From the NCBI RefSeq assembly GCF_020215705.1, contig NZ_JAIWNB010000005.1, positions 62,001 through 126,000 on the forward strand: a stretch of DNA of 64,000 bases, given 5' to 3'. The notes under the pieces are model-generated. The model searched no databases and had not been told where the DNA came from. It was given only the letters and a program-made list of their open reading frames with translations. Origin of the DNA: Nonomuraea aurantiaca (GTDB lineage Bacteria; Actinomycetota; Actinomycetes; Streptosporangiales; Streptosporangiaceae). Numbering within the stretch: position 1 is the first letter of the stretch; each line of letters opens with the position of its first letter. Of this stretch, positions 16,102 through 23,383 are shown piece after piece. A program made the translations under genes and the position numbers.

Positions 16102-16272
16102 TCAGACTGAGGCATCGCGGTGCCAGGCGACATGGGCATCCTCGGTCAGCGGAACGATGAGCAAACGGGAAACCGGAATTTCCAGAAAGTCACGATAGTC
16201 TACAGGGAGTAAGATCGTAACTGCGTTCGGCCATATAACATCAGATTTGTCGGGTTCGACGGTCGCGCTCAT
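16102..16272 (-). CDS. Small hypothetical ORF, doubtful
   Basis: A 56-codon frame from ATG 16272 (or 61 codons from 16287) in a locally AT-richer stretch (about 16100-16260). The predicted peptide contains NAVTILLPVDYRDFLEIPVS and looks protein-like rather than random, but I recognise no family. Its start lies inside the duplicated palindrome at 16271-16295, so the start region was probably replaced when the DinB copy arrived. It may be the remnant of a longer gene. The rest of 15943-16263 shows nothing else. Confidence 0.25.
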   Translation of the reverse strand: MSATVEPDKSDVIWPNAVTILLPVDYRDFLEIPVSRLLIVPLTEDAHVAWHRDASV

Positions 16273-16414
16273 CGTTCCACAGATCACGGAACGATCCTGT
16301 CCGCTATATGCGGGAGGCTGAACCCATGACCGACCAGACCTGGCTGGCCGGGGTCGAGTCCCTCGGCGAAACAGGCCTCGCCCGCCCGTGCGGGGAAGCG
16401 GAGGGACCGTACGC
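16264..16414 (+). pseudogene. Deletion copy of the DinB-like gene
   Basis: This is a near-identical copy of the DinB-like locus at 10979-11498 that lacks 369 internal bases. Left part: 16264 to the ACCTGG of codon 6 matches 10979-11058. Right part matches 11428-11498. The junction has 3-bp TGG microhomology and the deletion is exactly 123 codons, so the frame is kept (MTDQTWLAGVESLGETGLAR). After 16414 the match ends, 8 nt before the stop of the convergent transglycosylase gene. The promoter-side palindrome and the ribosome site are preserved. Confidence 0.85.
16271..16295. promoter_or_regulatory. Second copy of the DinB-upstream palindrome
   Basis: ATCGTTCC (16271-16278) and GGAACGAT (16288-16295) repeat the 10986-11010 palindrome, with both half-sites unchanged and one base different in the 9-nt centre. 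If a regulator binds the first site it should bind here too. Confidence 0.5.
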
Positions 16415-16421
16415 GCAAAGG

Positions 16422-17339
16422 TCAGCGGGGGCCGGTCAGGCGGACATCGCCCTGCGCGGACAGGACGAAGACCTGCCAGTTGTAGTACGCGTAGAAGCTG
16501 CGTGAATCGCGCTTGATCTGACGGGCGTGCGCAAGGACGGCATCCACGTACCGGGTGTCGTGGTTGTAGGCGAACACCGCACGCCGGTAGTCTCGCGGCG
16601 CCCCCGACGCCTTGAGGTAGTTGGCCGCGGCGAGCACCGCGTCACGCGCGTCGTGGACATTCCCGCCCAGCCCGTACTGCCGCCACGTGCCCGGCATGAA
16701 CTGCATGGGCCCTTGTGCCCCGGTGGAACTCGCCGACCTGACCCGTCCGAACTTCGTCTCGACGAGCATGATCGCCGCGAGCACCTCCCATTCGACGCCG
16801 AACCGCTTCTCGGCCCGCACCATGTGGCCGCGCAAGCGCTCGGCGGGCAGCGGCTCCACCAGGCGCATCCGCTTGCGCTGCGCCGCGCTGATCGGACGGG
16901 CCATGGACAGCAGCTTCCCGATGGCCGTGGTGTTGTCGCGCGCCTCAGCGGCCAGCCTTTTGGGCAACCGCCTGACGACCCCCTGGGTCAGCGCCGTGCT
17001 GCGGGCCATCGCCCGGTAGATGCGCTGCTGATGGAGGGAGAGCAGTACGACGTCCTGCGGCGGCCGCTCCTGCGCCCCCTTGGTCCAGCCGTCGATCGCC
17101 TCGTTCAGCGCGGTGGTCGTCTTCTTCAAAGCATCGGCCAGCTTGACGGGGTCGGTGGGAATGCGGACATCAGGCGCGGGCAGCCCCATGGCCCCCGCCT
17201 GCGGGGAGGGCGTCTGGGTGGCACTCGGAGCGATGACCTGGGCCGGCCGCTCCGGTGCCGCCGAGCCGTCCGCCTCGCCGCCACATCCCGTGAGGACGGC
17301 TACGAGGGATGCCGCGATCATGACGTGGACGGATCTCAT
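16422..17339 (-). CDS. Lipoprotein lytic transglycosylase (SLT domain)
   Basis: A 305-residue exported enzyme that cleaves peptidoglycan glycan strands with formation of anhydro-MurNAc. The lipobox is LTGC with Cys19. A Pro/Ser/Thr-rich linker and a helical region lead to a C-terminal SLT domain: catalytic Glu in AAIMLVETKFG, then GAQGPMQFMPGTW and FAYNHDTRYVDAVL. The ATG at 17339 gives a normal lipoprotein signal. The 3' end abuts the duplicated DinB fragment. It is the only gene of its strand between two hairpins. Confidence 0.9.
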   Translation of the reverse strand: MRSVHVMIAASLVAVLTGCGGEADGSAAPERPAQVIAPSATQTPSPQAGAMGLPAPDVRIPTDPVKLADALKKTTTALNEAIDGWTKGAQERPPQDVVLLSLHQQRIYRAMARSTALTQGVVRRLPKRLAAEARDNTTAIGKLLSMARPISAAQRKRMRLVEPLPAERLRGHMVRAEKRFGVEWEVLAAIMLVETKFGRVRSASSTGAQGPMQFMPGTWRQYGLGGNVHDARDAVLAAANYLKASGAPRDYRRAVFAYNHDTRYVDAVLAHARQIKRDSRSFYAYYNWQVFVLSAQGDVRLTGPR

Positions 17340-17418
17340 GAAGCCCTACCGTATCGCCCGGATCACCTGTTACGAGGCGATGATTTACATGGATGGCTTG
17401 CGGCCCATCCACGACGCG

Positions 17419-17449
17419 CCGAACAGCCCGCACAAGGCGGGCTGTTCGG
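17419..17449 (-). terminator. Strong hairpin between two lipoprotein genes
   Basis: A perfect 13-bp inverted repeat (17419-17431 with 17437-17449) and a 5-nt loop, located just after the 17467 stop on the minus strand. There is no T-run on either side. It most likely ends transcripts of the lipoprotein gene upstream of the transglycosylase gene. Confidence 0.6.
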
Positions 17450-17466
17450 GGTGGGATGTTTCCGAG

Positions 17467-18051
17467 TTAAGACATCGTTTCCAGTTCGGCACGCGTCAGC
17501 TTAAGGGTGTTGTCCGGCAGCGACTCGGGGTTGCTGGAGGTGTCCAGCGGATACTTGGCCTGGACGGGGTTGAGCAATGCGGCGGGCGAGTCAGGGTAGG
17601 TTTCCAGGAACAGGACGTAGCCGCTGTCCTGGTTCATCGGAGTGGTGTGCTCCTCCGCATAGGTCACCCCTTCGAAGTTTCCCCCGAGCTCCTTGACCTC
17701 GATGGACTGCCCCACCTGGGCTTGACCTTTGAAGACCTTTGTCACCTGGGCGGTGTAGACGGTGATGACCGTCTGCGGGGCCTCGGGCTGAGCAGCCACC
17801 CCGGCCGGGGCTCCCGCGTTGGGATTCAGGTTCGGATCTGTCTCTGCGGGATCGGGCGCTTCCTCTTGTTCCTGGAGATAACGCGGCTCTCCGACGATGC
17901 GGGCTTCGACGACCAGGGTCGCCTTGTCGAAGAGCGCGTCGGCGCTCTGGTACTGGGGATAGTCGGCTCGATAGAGGACAGGTTCCTCATGCGCCGAGCA
18001 TGCGGTCACGAACACCGCGGCGAAGACAAGTGCGCCAAGACGCCGTAGCAC
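17467..18051 (-). CDS. Lipoprotein of unknown function
   Basis: A 194-residue exported lipoprotein. A perfect AAAGGAGG lies 7 nt before the GTG at 18051 and the N-terminus is a textbook lipoprotein signal with lipobox VTAC (Cys18), so the shorter start is chosen over the open frame from 18093. The mature part has an acidic Pro-rich stretch (EQEEAPDPAETDPN) and a beta-rich region (VITVYTAQVTKVFKGQAQVG, YVLFLETYPDSP). Such a KVFKG pattern occurs in many actinobacterial surface lipoproteins, but I cannot name a family. It starts 14 nt after the stop of the protease gene and is probably co-transcribed with it. Confidence 0.8.
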   Translation of the reverse strand: MLRRLGALVFAAVFVTACSAHEEPVLYRADYPQYQSADALFDKATLVVEARIVGEPRYLQEQEEAPDPAETDPNLNPNAGAPAGVAAQPEAPQTVITVYTAQVTKVFKGQAQVGQSIEVKELGGNFEGVTYAEEHTTPMNQDSGYVLFLETYPDSPAALLNPVQAKYPLDTSSNPESLPDNTLKLTRAELETMS

Positions 18052-18064
18052 GGGCCGGCCTCCT

Positions 18065-18589
18065 TTAGTAGTAGGCGTTGACGTCGGCGACATCGTGCGA
18101 CTGGGGCTTGGTCATCGAGTTGCGGTTCCTGCTCGAATTCATGATCGAGGTGCCCGAGTTGTGCGCGAGGTTCAACGCGTGCCCGAGCTCGTGAACCAAC
18201 GTGCTCGTGACGAAGTTCGAGAAGTTCGACGCGTCCCTGTTGATCGTCCGGGAGTTCAGCCGGACGTACATGCACATCCCGCCGCACCTCTGATAGTGCC
18301 CGTAATAGGTGTTGCTGTAGGACTTCACCGTGATCGTCGAACCCGAATTCGAGTTCTTGTAGAAATTGGCGGGGCTCGCCGTCGCGTTCCAATTGGACAG
18401 CGCCTTGTTCATCGGCGTCTGCCAGGTGCCGTTATAGCTGTAGGGGTAGATATGAATACTGGCGATGTCCTGACCGGTGCCGTTCCAGTGGGCGAATGCC
18501 GGCGAGACGCCCACCGTTCCCACCAGCATGACGGTGAGGACCATGAACAATCCTCGCCGTGCGTTACGTCCTAACGTTCCCGAATGCAT
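18065..18589 (-). CDS. Secreted zinc metalloprotease (metzincin-like)
   Basis: A 174-residue secreted protein. The signal peptide runs to about residue 33 (SPAFA before HWNG). The zinc motif HELGHALNLAH (about 133-143) has three His ligands and is followed by SIMN, a likely Met-turn, as in matrixin- or snapalysin-like proteases; the usual Gly before the third ligand is Asn. ATG at 18589, with AAGGAG about 13 nt upstream, gives the natural signal peptide; the open frame from 18670 adds unconserved residues. Two Cys (CGGMC) lie before the active site. It precedes the lipoprotein gene on the same strand. Confidence 0.85.
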   Translation of the reverse strand: MHSGTLGRNARRGLFMVLTVMLVGTVGVSPAFAHWNGTGQDIASIHIYPYSYNGTWQTPMNKALSNWNATASPANFYKNSNSGSTITVKSYSNTYYGHYQRCGGMCMYVRLNSRTINRDASNFSNFVTSTLVHELGHALNLAHNSGTSIMNSSRNRNSMTKPQSHDVADVNAYY

Positions 18590-18809
18590 TGTCGAGCCGT
18601 CACTCCTTGCGCTCTGGGGGGTGTCGTGCGTGCACACAAAAAGGGAGGTGACCATCGAGATAAAAGTCAAGGCCCGGCCATCGAATGGGAGGCGTCGAAA
18701 GCTGGTCGAAGCGCTTTGAACGGAGTATGAACGCCAGAATGATCACGTGTCAAGGATTGGCCGAGCAGGGTGCCGACGACATGGTCACTCCCAGCAAGTA
18801 AGGAGGGAG

Positions 18810-19022
18810 TTACAACTCGGACGCGGTTTCATCCGCCTGCTCCGCGGGGATCAGGGCCAGAGTCCCGCGCTGGTCGTCGGCGAACCCGGGCGCCAACAGC
18901 TCACGGGTCGGTTCGGCTTCCAGCCGCGCCCGCTGTGCGGCGGTCGGCTTCTCCCGCGAGACGGGCCCCTGCGACCGCAGCGCCCCGCTGCCCAGCCGCA
19001 CGCCGGTGACCGACCGCTCATC
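18810..19022 (-). other. Open C-terminal-like fragment in an otherwise gene-free stretch
   Basis: The 600 bases between the protease and the small secreted protein hold no clear gene. On the minus strand a frame of about 70 codons runs to a stop at 18810, reading GSGALRSQGPVSREKPTAAQ and RGTLALIPAEQADETASEL. Its codon use is GC-rich like a real gene, but it has only a weak GTG at 19001 and no ribosome site. It may be the tail of a lost gene. No function is proposed. Confidence 0.25.
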
Positions 19023-19193
19023 GACCCCTAAGTCCCGCGAAACAAACAGTCACGGCTGATGACTCTACGAATTCTCCCCGCGCATGTCCGGGAAATGTCC
19101 CGTCGAAGCCCTGGAGAAAGGATTTACCGAAAGCCAGGATTGAAACGCCCGCCCAGCAATGCCCGGCCGGCGACAGCAACTGAGGAGGCGTCA

Positions 19194-19469
19194 ATGAACA
19201 CAAAAGTAGCCCTGGTCTCCATCGCGCTGGTAACGGCCGCGACCGCGACCGCGATGTCCACCACAACGCCTGCATCGGCTGCCGGCCAGGCAACGGCCCG
19301 GTATATCCAGTCCGTACAGGCTCCTCCAGGCTGGACGAAGTGGGCTCACTTCAGCCGACTTGACTATTGCCTCGCAGCAGGAGAGGCAGGTAAGGAGGCC
19401 GGTCGATGGAAGGATTGGGCCTGCTATTACCCTCCGGCAGGTTACGACCTGTGGGTCCTACTGCCCTAG
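19194..19469 (+). CDS. Small secreted protein, 91 residues
   Basis: A short exported protein with a clear signal peptide (cut near ASAAG, residue 30) and a 60-residue mature part with two Cys (Cys59, Cys77) that may form a disulfide, plus many aromatic residues (PPGWTKWAHFS, GRWKDWACYYPPAGYDLW). GAGGAGG precedes the ATG at 19194; the longer open frame from 19059 would bury the signal peptide. Similar two-Cys small secreted proteins are common in Streptomyces relatives. I know of no function for this type. The base composition is less GC-rich than its neighbours. Confidence 0.75.
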   Translation: MNTKVALVSIALVTAATATAMSTTTPASAAGQATARYIQSVQAPPGWTKWAHFSRLDYCLAAGEAGKEAGRWKDWACYYPPAGYDLWVLLP

Positions 19470-19509
19470 TCAAGAGCCGAGTACCGCGTCACCATACAGA
19501 CATGTCATG

Positions 19510-19989
19510 TCAGTGTTCCTCGGCCGCGGGCTCCAGAACGAAGACGGGGATCTCACGGTCGGTCTTCTTCTGGTACTCGGCGTAGTCCGGGTACGCCTCG
19601 ACGGCTCGAGCCCACCACACGGCCTTCTCGTCCCCGGTCACCTCACGTGCCAGCATGTCCTGGCGCACCGGGCCGTCCTGAAGCTCCACCCGAGGGTCGG
19701 CCACCACGTTGTGGTACCAGACCGGGTGCTTGGGGGCTCCTCCCAAGGAGGCGACCACGGCGTAGGAGCCGCCGTGTTCCACCCGCATCAGCGGGGACTT
19801 GCGGATCTTGCCGCTTTGGGCGCCCAAGGTGGTCAGGATGACGACAGGCAGGTCCCGCCGCTTCGCGTCTTCCGACCCGATCAGACTGCCCAGCGTGGTT
19901 CCTTCCGTACCGCCGGAGCTTTCGTACAGCTCCACCTGGTCACGTACAAACTGCGTCGTGCTCGGCTCGTACTCACCTTTGAGTGGCAT
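19510..19989 (-). CDS. Deazaflavin (F420)-dependent nitroreductase family protein
   Basis: A 159-residue member of the DDN/DUF385 family of split-beta-barrel proteins that use coenzyme F420H2. Typical features are [20 protein letters not shown], the [16 protein letters not shown] motif and the C-terminal [10 protein letters not shown] strand. ATG at 19989 follows TTGGAG with normal spacing and gives the family N-terminus ([19 protein letters not shown]); the frame is open from 20031 but the extra residues are unconserved. The neighbour LLM-type oxidoreductase is also an F420/FMN enzyme. The substrate is unknown. Confidence 0.92.
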   Translation of the reverse strand: MPLKGEYEPSTTQFVRDQVELYESSGGTEGTTLGSLIGSEDAKRRDLPVVILTTLGAQSGKIRKSPLMRVEHGGSYAVVASLGGAPKHPVWYHNVVADPRVELQDGPVRQDMLAREVTGDEKAVWWARAVEAYPDYAEYQKKTDREIPVFVLEPAAEEH

Positions 19990-20140
19990 GTTGCGTATCT
20001 CCAAGCTGTCGAGAATGTCCGATCCACGCAACGCGAAAGGCGGACGCGATCATTCCCGGTGCTGTTGAGCTGGTCGAGGGCCATATGGTCAGGGTGCTCG
20101 TGGAAGGGCGTGCGCCCACTGTGCCAGGAACAGCCAAGCG

Positions 20141-21040
20141 CTAAGCCGAGGGTGCCAGGGCCTCCAGCGCCTCCTCCGCGCGGCGCATCGCCTCCTTGGC
20201 GTCGGAGGTGACGATCTGCGGGTCGAAGTTCAGGTCGTGGAAGACCTCCGTCACGCCCTGAGCCGCCAGTTCGCCGACGTCGGCCCTGATCTGCTCGTAG
20301 GTGCCCGTCAGTGGCTGCCGATCCGCAGCCCCTTCCGGGCGTACGCGGGTCACGCCCCGGCAGACGAAGCGGAACGCGTCGGCGTCGCGGCGGCCCGCCG
20401 CCACGGCCGCCGACTTGATCAGCTCGATCCGCCCGGCGACCGCCGACAGGTCCTCCCGGCTCGAACTGATCCAGCCGTCCGCGAGCCGCCCGGCCCGGCG
20501 GAGCGCGACGTCGGCGGTGCCGCCCAGCAGGATGGGCGGCACCGGCGCCGGCTTGGGGTCGATGTGGGAGCGCGGCACCTGGTAGAACTCCCCGTGGTGC
20601 TCGACCACCTCGTCCTGCCACGCCTTGCGCAGCACCTGGACGAACTCCTCGCCCCTGCGCCCCCGGTGCTCGAAGCCGACCCCCGCCGCCTCGAACTCCT
20701 CCCGCAGCCACCCCAGCCCGAGCCCGGCCGTCAGCCTGCCCAGGGAGACGTTCTGCAGCGTCGCGAGCTGCTTGGCCAGCGGCACCGGCTGGACGAAGGC
20801 GTTGACGATCGCCACGCCCAGCCGGATCGTGCTGGTCACCCCCGCCAGATAGGCGAGCGTGACGAGCGGGTCGTGCACGCTGCGATATGTCGGTCCCATC
20901 GGATGCCCCACCGGATAGAGCACCCGCTGGAAGGTCCAGAGCTCGTGATATCCCAGCTCCTCGGCGCGGGCGGCGACACGACGCATGTTGCCCGGCGTGG
21001 CCCACGGCCCGGACTGGGGCACGGCGAAACCTACTCTCAT
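20141..21040 (-). CDS. LLM-class (luciferase-like) F420-dependent oxidoreductase
   Basis: A 299-residue TIM-barrel protein of the bacterial luciferase-like superfamily. It begins RVGFAVPQSGPWATPGNM, has RAEELGYHELWTFQRVL, the TSTIRLGVAIVNAFV strand and the GRLTAGLGLGWLREEFEAAG motif that binds the flavin phosphate. ATG at 21040 is preceded by AGGGGGC. It is divergent from the phosphotransferase gene with only 18 nt between the two start codons. The specific reaction is not readable. Confidence 0.92.
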   Translation of the reverse strand: MRVGFAVPQSGPWATPGNMRRVAARAEELGYHELWTFQRVLYPVGHPMGPTYRSVHDPLVTLAYLAGVTSTIRLGVAIVNAFVQPVPLAKQLATLQNVSLGRLTAGLGLGWLREEFEAAGVGFEHRGRRGEEFVQVLRKAWQDEVVEHHGEFYQVPRSHIDPKPAPVPPILLGGTADVALRRAGRLADGWISSSREDLSAVAGRIELIKSAAVAAGRRDADAFRFVCRGVTRVRPEGAADRQPLTGTYEQIRADVGELAAQGVTEVFHDLNFDPQIVTSDAKEAMRRAEEALEALAPSA

Positions 21041-21058
21041 GCCCCCTAGTCTGTACGA
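21041..21058. promoter_or_regulatory. Very short divergent promoter spacer
   Basis: Only 18 nt separate two divergent start codons. On the plus strand TAGTCT (21047-21052) lies 6 nt before the GTG at 21059, the layout of a -10 box for a leaderless transcript. Both promoters must therefore extend into the opposite gene. Confidence 0.55.
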
Positions 21059-21913
21059 GTGGCTCTGGAGGAGGAGCTGGCGGGGATCGCCGGCGCTTAT
21101 GGCGGCACGGGCGACCTCGTGCGCCACCCGACACGTACCGACGTGGTGGTCCTGCGCCGGGGCGAGGTGGTGGTGAAGGCGCACTCGGCGCGCGACGAGG
21201 TGGAGTCGCTGCGGCCGAGGCTGCGCGCGGCCGCGTCGGCGGCGCTCAGCGGCCTGATGCTGGCGCCGCTGAACCCCGAGGTGCTGACCGTGGCGGGCCG
21301 TGCCGTCACCGTGTGGCCTGCGGGCCGGCCGGTCTCCCAGGACGCCCCTGACGCCGCGCCCTGGGAGGAGGGGGCCAGGCTGCTCGCCCGGTTACACGCC
21401 GTACCCCTGACGCTGTTACCGCCGCTGCCCGCGGCCGGAGGGCCGGCTCGGGCCGCCCGCGCGGTGCGGCGGATGCCCGGCGACGGTCCCGTCGAGCAGC
21501 TCGTACGCCGGGCGTTCAGCGAACTCCCCGAGCCCGAGCCGGGCCCCGGACTGCTCACCCACGGCGACTGGCACCTGGGCCAGCTCGTCTGCCGCGACCG
21601 CTGGCTGCTCATCGACGTCGACGACCTGGGCGTCGGCGACCCCGCCTGGGACCTGGCCAGACCGGCCGCGTGGTACGCCGCCGGGCTGCTCGACCCGGCC
21701 GTCTGGGAGCGATTCCTGGGCGCCTACCTCGCCTCCGGCGGGCCCGCCCTCGGCCGGGGCGACGACCCGTGGCAACGGCTGGACCTTCCCGCCCGGGCGC
21801 TGACCGTGCAACTGGCCGCCGTGGCGGTCCTCAACGCCTTCCGGGAGCGTCGGGAACTGGACGAGGTGGAGCATTCGTTGGTCGAGTCGTGCAACAGAAT
21901 CGTCCGAGCGTGA
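21059..21913 (+). CDS. Aminoglycoside phosphotransferase-like kinase
   Basis: A 284-residue protein of the APH/choline-kinase fold. The catalytic loop is LLTHGDWHLGQLV with the HGD motif, followed by LIDVDDLGVGDPAWDLARP, the DFG-like magnesium-binding segment. The N-lobe Lys is in VVVKAHSARDE. GTG at 21059 is the only sensible start and appears leaderless. Family members phosphorylate antibiotics, sugars or choline; nothing here selects one. A downstream zinc-ribbon gene follows on the same strand after 54 nt. Confidence 0.88.
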   Translation: MALEEELAGIAGAYGGTGDLVRHPTRTDVVVLRRGEVVVKAHSARDEVESLRPRLRAAASAALSGLMLAPLNPEVLTVAGRAVTVWPAGRPVSQDAPDAAPWEEGARLLARLHAVPLTLLPPLPAAGGPARAARAVRRMPGDGPVEQLVRRAFSELPEPEPGPGLLTHGDWHLGQLVCRDRWLLIDVDDLGVGDPAWDLARPAAWYAAGLLDPAVWERFLGAYLASGGPALGRGDDPWQRLDLPARALTVQLAAVAVLNAFRERRELDEVEHSLVESCNRIVRA

Positions 21914-21967
21914 CGGTGTTTCGCGCGGTAGGTTCTTCCCTAAACTCCCAGCCTAGGAGAGCGTGAA

Positions 21968-22228
21968 ATGCAGTGCCCGAAGTGCCGCGGCAATATGCGG
22001 ACATATGAGCGTAATGGCGTCCACATCGAGCAGTGCGACAACTGCCGGGGGATCTTCCTCGACTACGGCGAGCTCGAGACGCTGACCCGGATGGAGTCGC
22101 AGTACCACGCCGCTCCGCCGCCGGCGCCGGGCCCGGCCTGGGGCGCCCCCCACGGCGCTCCTCATGGCGGCCACTACGGCCACCACCGCGGCCAGCGCAG
22201 CTGGGTGGGCATGCTGTTCTCGACCTGA
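21968..22228 (+). CDS. Small TFIIB-type zinc-ribbon protein
   Basis: An 86-residue protein with one zinc ribbon formed by CPKC (Cys3, Cys6) and CDNC (Cys23, Cys26), as in the zf-TFIIB family of bacterial proteins. The tail is Pro/Gly/His-rich (GAPHGAPHGGHYGHHRGQRS) and could bind further metal. AGGAG lies 11 nt before the ATG. The stop codon lies inside the first unit of a 16-bp tandem repeat. The cellular role of the family is unknown. Confidence 0.88.
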   Translation: MQCPKCRGNMRTYERNGVHIEQCDNCRGIFLDYGELETLTRMESQYHAAPPPAPGPAWGAPHGAPHGGHYGHHRGQRSWVGMLFST

Positions 22229-22286
22229 TCCGGTCTCGGCCTGATCTGGTCTCGACCTGATCCGGTTCCGGCCTGATCAGGTCTGC
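22223..22286 (+). repeat. Four tandem 16-bp repeats
   Basis: Units at 22223, 22239, 22255 and 22271 follow the pattern (A/G)CCTGATC(C/T/A)GGTCTCG with one to four changes. The array begins at the 3' end of the zinc-ribbon gene, including its TGA. Confidence 0.85.
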
Positions 22287-22300
22287 TCCCCCGATCCAGC

Positions 22301-22333
22301 GGGCCGCGTACTCCCACTCAAAGTGCGCGGCCC
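22301..22333. terminator. Hairpin between convergent genes
   Basis: GGGCCGCG (22301-22308) pairs with CGCGGCCC (22326-22333) across a 17-nt loop. It lies between the ends of the zinc-ribbon gene and the lipoprotein gene and could serve both strands. No T-run. Confidence 0.5.
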
Positions 22334-22353
22334 CGGCCCATCAGGACGGCCCG

Positions 22354-23346
22354 TCAGTGCGGGAACTGCTCCGGATCCACGTCGGAGGTGCGGGCGTTGC
22401 CGCCGGAGATGGCGTGCAGCGTGACCCGCCAGTCGTGCCAGCGGATCTGCGTGGCGGTGAACGTGGTCTTGAACTTCACCGTCTTCTGGAACCGCTCGAA
22501 ACTGCACTCACGGGTGAACGACTTGCTCTTGCCGTCCCAGTCCACGCCGTGCGTGAAGAAGATCTTGTAGCTGCCGTCGCGCACGCCCCTGACCTTGAAC
22601 TTCGCCTTCTTGCGCACGTACACGCTGAACGCCGTGGACTTGCCCTTCAGGACGGTGACGACCGCGTCCCGGGTGCCGCCGTTGTCGATCTGCAGCGAAC
22701 TGCGGCCCGTCATGCTGGTCTTGCGGAGATAGTGGCCGTTGCCGAGCCGCCTTGACTGCTTGCCCTTGGCCTTGACCGTGACCACGTCGGCCGGATAGCC
22801 GCCGGCGCCCTGCAGCGCCTCGCCCGCCTGGTCGAGCGAGTCGAGCCGGTCGCCCAGGTCGGTCAGCACGGCCGACGAGGTGCACAGGCTACGGCTGCCG
22901 ACCTTGCCCGCCGTGGCGCCGAGCTGGGTGGCGAAGTCGCGCAGGCTGGCCACGTACGCGTCGTGCTGGGCGCGTACCTCCTGGGGCGGCGCGATGGCGG
23001 CCAGCTCGTTGGCGGCGCCCAGCAGCTTCTCCTGGGCGCTCTGCACGCGCTGGTCGAGCGTCTTGACGGTACGGGCGCCGGCCATGGCGTTGATCGCGTC
23101 GAGCATGGCCTTGTGCTTGGTGCCCAGCTCGCTCTTGTACGCCTCGGCGGTCAGCGCGGCCGGCCCGGTCGGGCCGCTGCTCTGCGGGGTGGCGGGACCG
23201 GAGTTCGCGACGATCGAGCCGGTGCCGCCGCCGACGCCGCTCACGCTGGCCTCGCCTCCGCTCGGCCGCTGGGGCGCGGCGGAGCACGCGGCCAGTGTGA
23301 GCGTCGCGAGCGCGAGCGTGGAACAGATCAAGCGAGGGGCAGCCAC
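22354..23346 (-). CDS. Lipoprotein, hypothetical
   Basis: A 330-residue exported lipoprotein, lipobox LAAC with Cys21. After a Gly/Ser/Pro-rich linker it has a helical region (about 65-165: EAYKSELGTKHKAMLDAINAM, QRVQSAQEKLLGAANELAA) and a C-terminal beta-rich domain (about 190-300, VVTVLKGKSTAFSVYVRKKA) that resembles a surface-exposed sandwich. The GTG at 23346 is chosen because a near-consensus promoter ends 7 nt before it; the in-frame GTG at 23355 overlaps the -10 box and cannot be in the mRNA. No named family recognised. Confidence 0.82.
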   Translation of the reverse strand: MAAPRLICSTLALATLTLAACSAAPQRPSGGEASVSGVGGGTGSIVANSGPATPQSSGPTGPAALTAEAYKSELGTKHKAMLDAINAMAGARTVKTLDQRVQSAQEKLLGAANELAAIAPPQEVRAQHDAYVASLRDFATQLGATAGKVGSRSLCTSSAVLTDLGDRLDSLDQAGEALQGAGGYPADVVTVKAKGKQSRRLGNGHYLRKTSMTGRSSLQIDNGGTRDAVVTVLKGKSTAFSVYVRKKAKFKVRGVRDGSYKIFFTHGVDWDGKSKSFTRECSFERFQKTVKFKTTFTATQIRWHDWRVTLHAISGGNARTSDVDPEQFPH

Positions 23347-23353
23347 GTGCCAC

Positions 23354-23383
23354 ACTATCGCCGGATTGATCCCTACCCGTCAA
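23354..23383 (-). promoter_or_regulatory. Promoter for a leaderless transcript
   Basis: On the minus strand TTGACG (23383-23378) is followed after 18 nt by GATAGT (23359-23354), then 7 nt to the GTG at 23346. This is a near-consensus housekeeping promoter whose start point coincides with the start codon. Confidence 0.7.

Noticed and set aside
16264..16414. The two matching segments could be the ends of an insertion sequence or MITE.
   Set aside because: They are unique pieces of the DinB locus with no terminal inverted repeats at the outer ends and no target duplication; copying followed by deletion explains them.
18727..18801. A 24-codon frame ending AEQGADDMVTPSK before the gene-poor stretch.
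   Set aside because: It looks protein-like but is too short, and lacks a ribosome site and any recognisable family; it may be the tail of a lost gene but cannot be supported.
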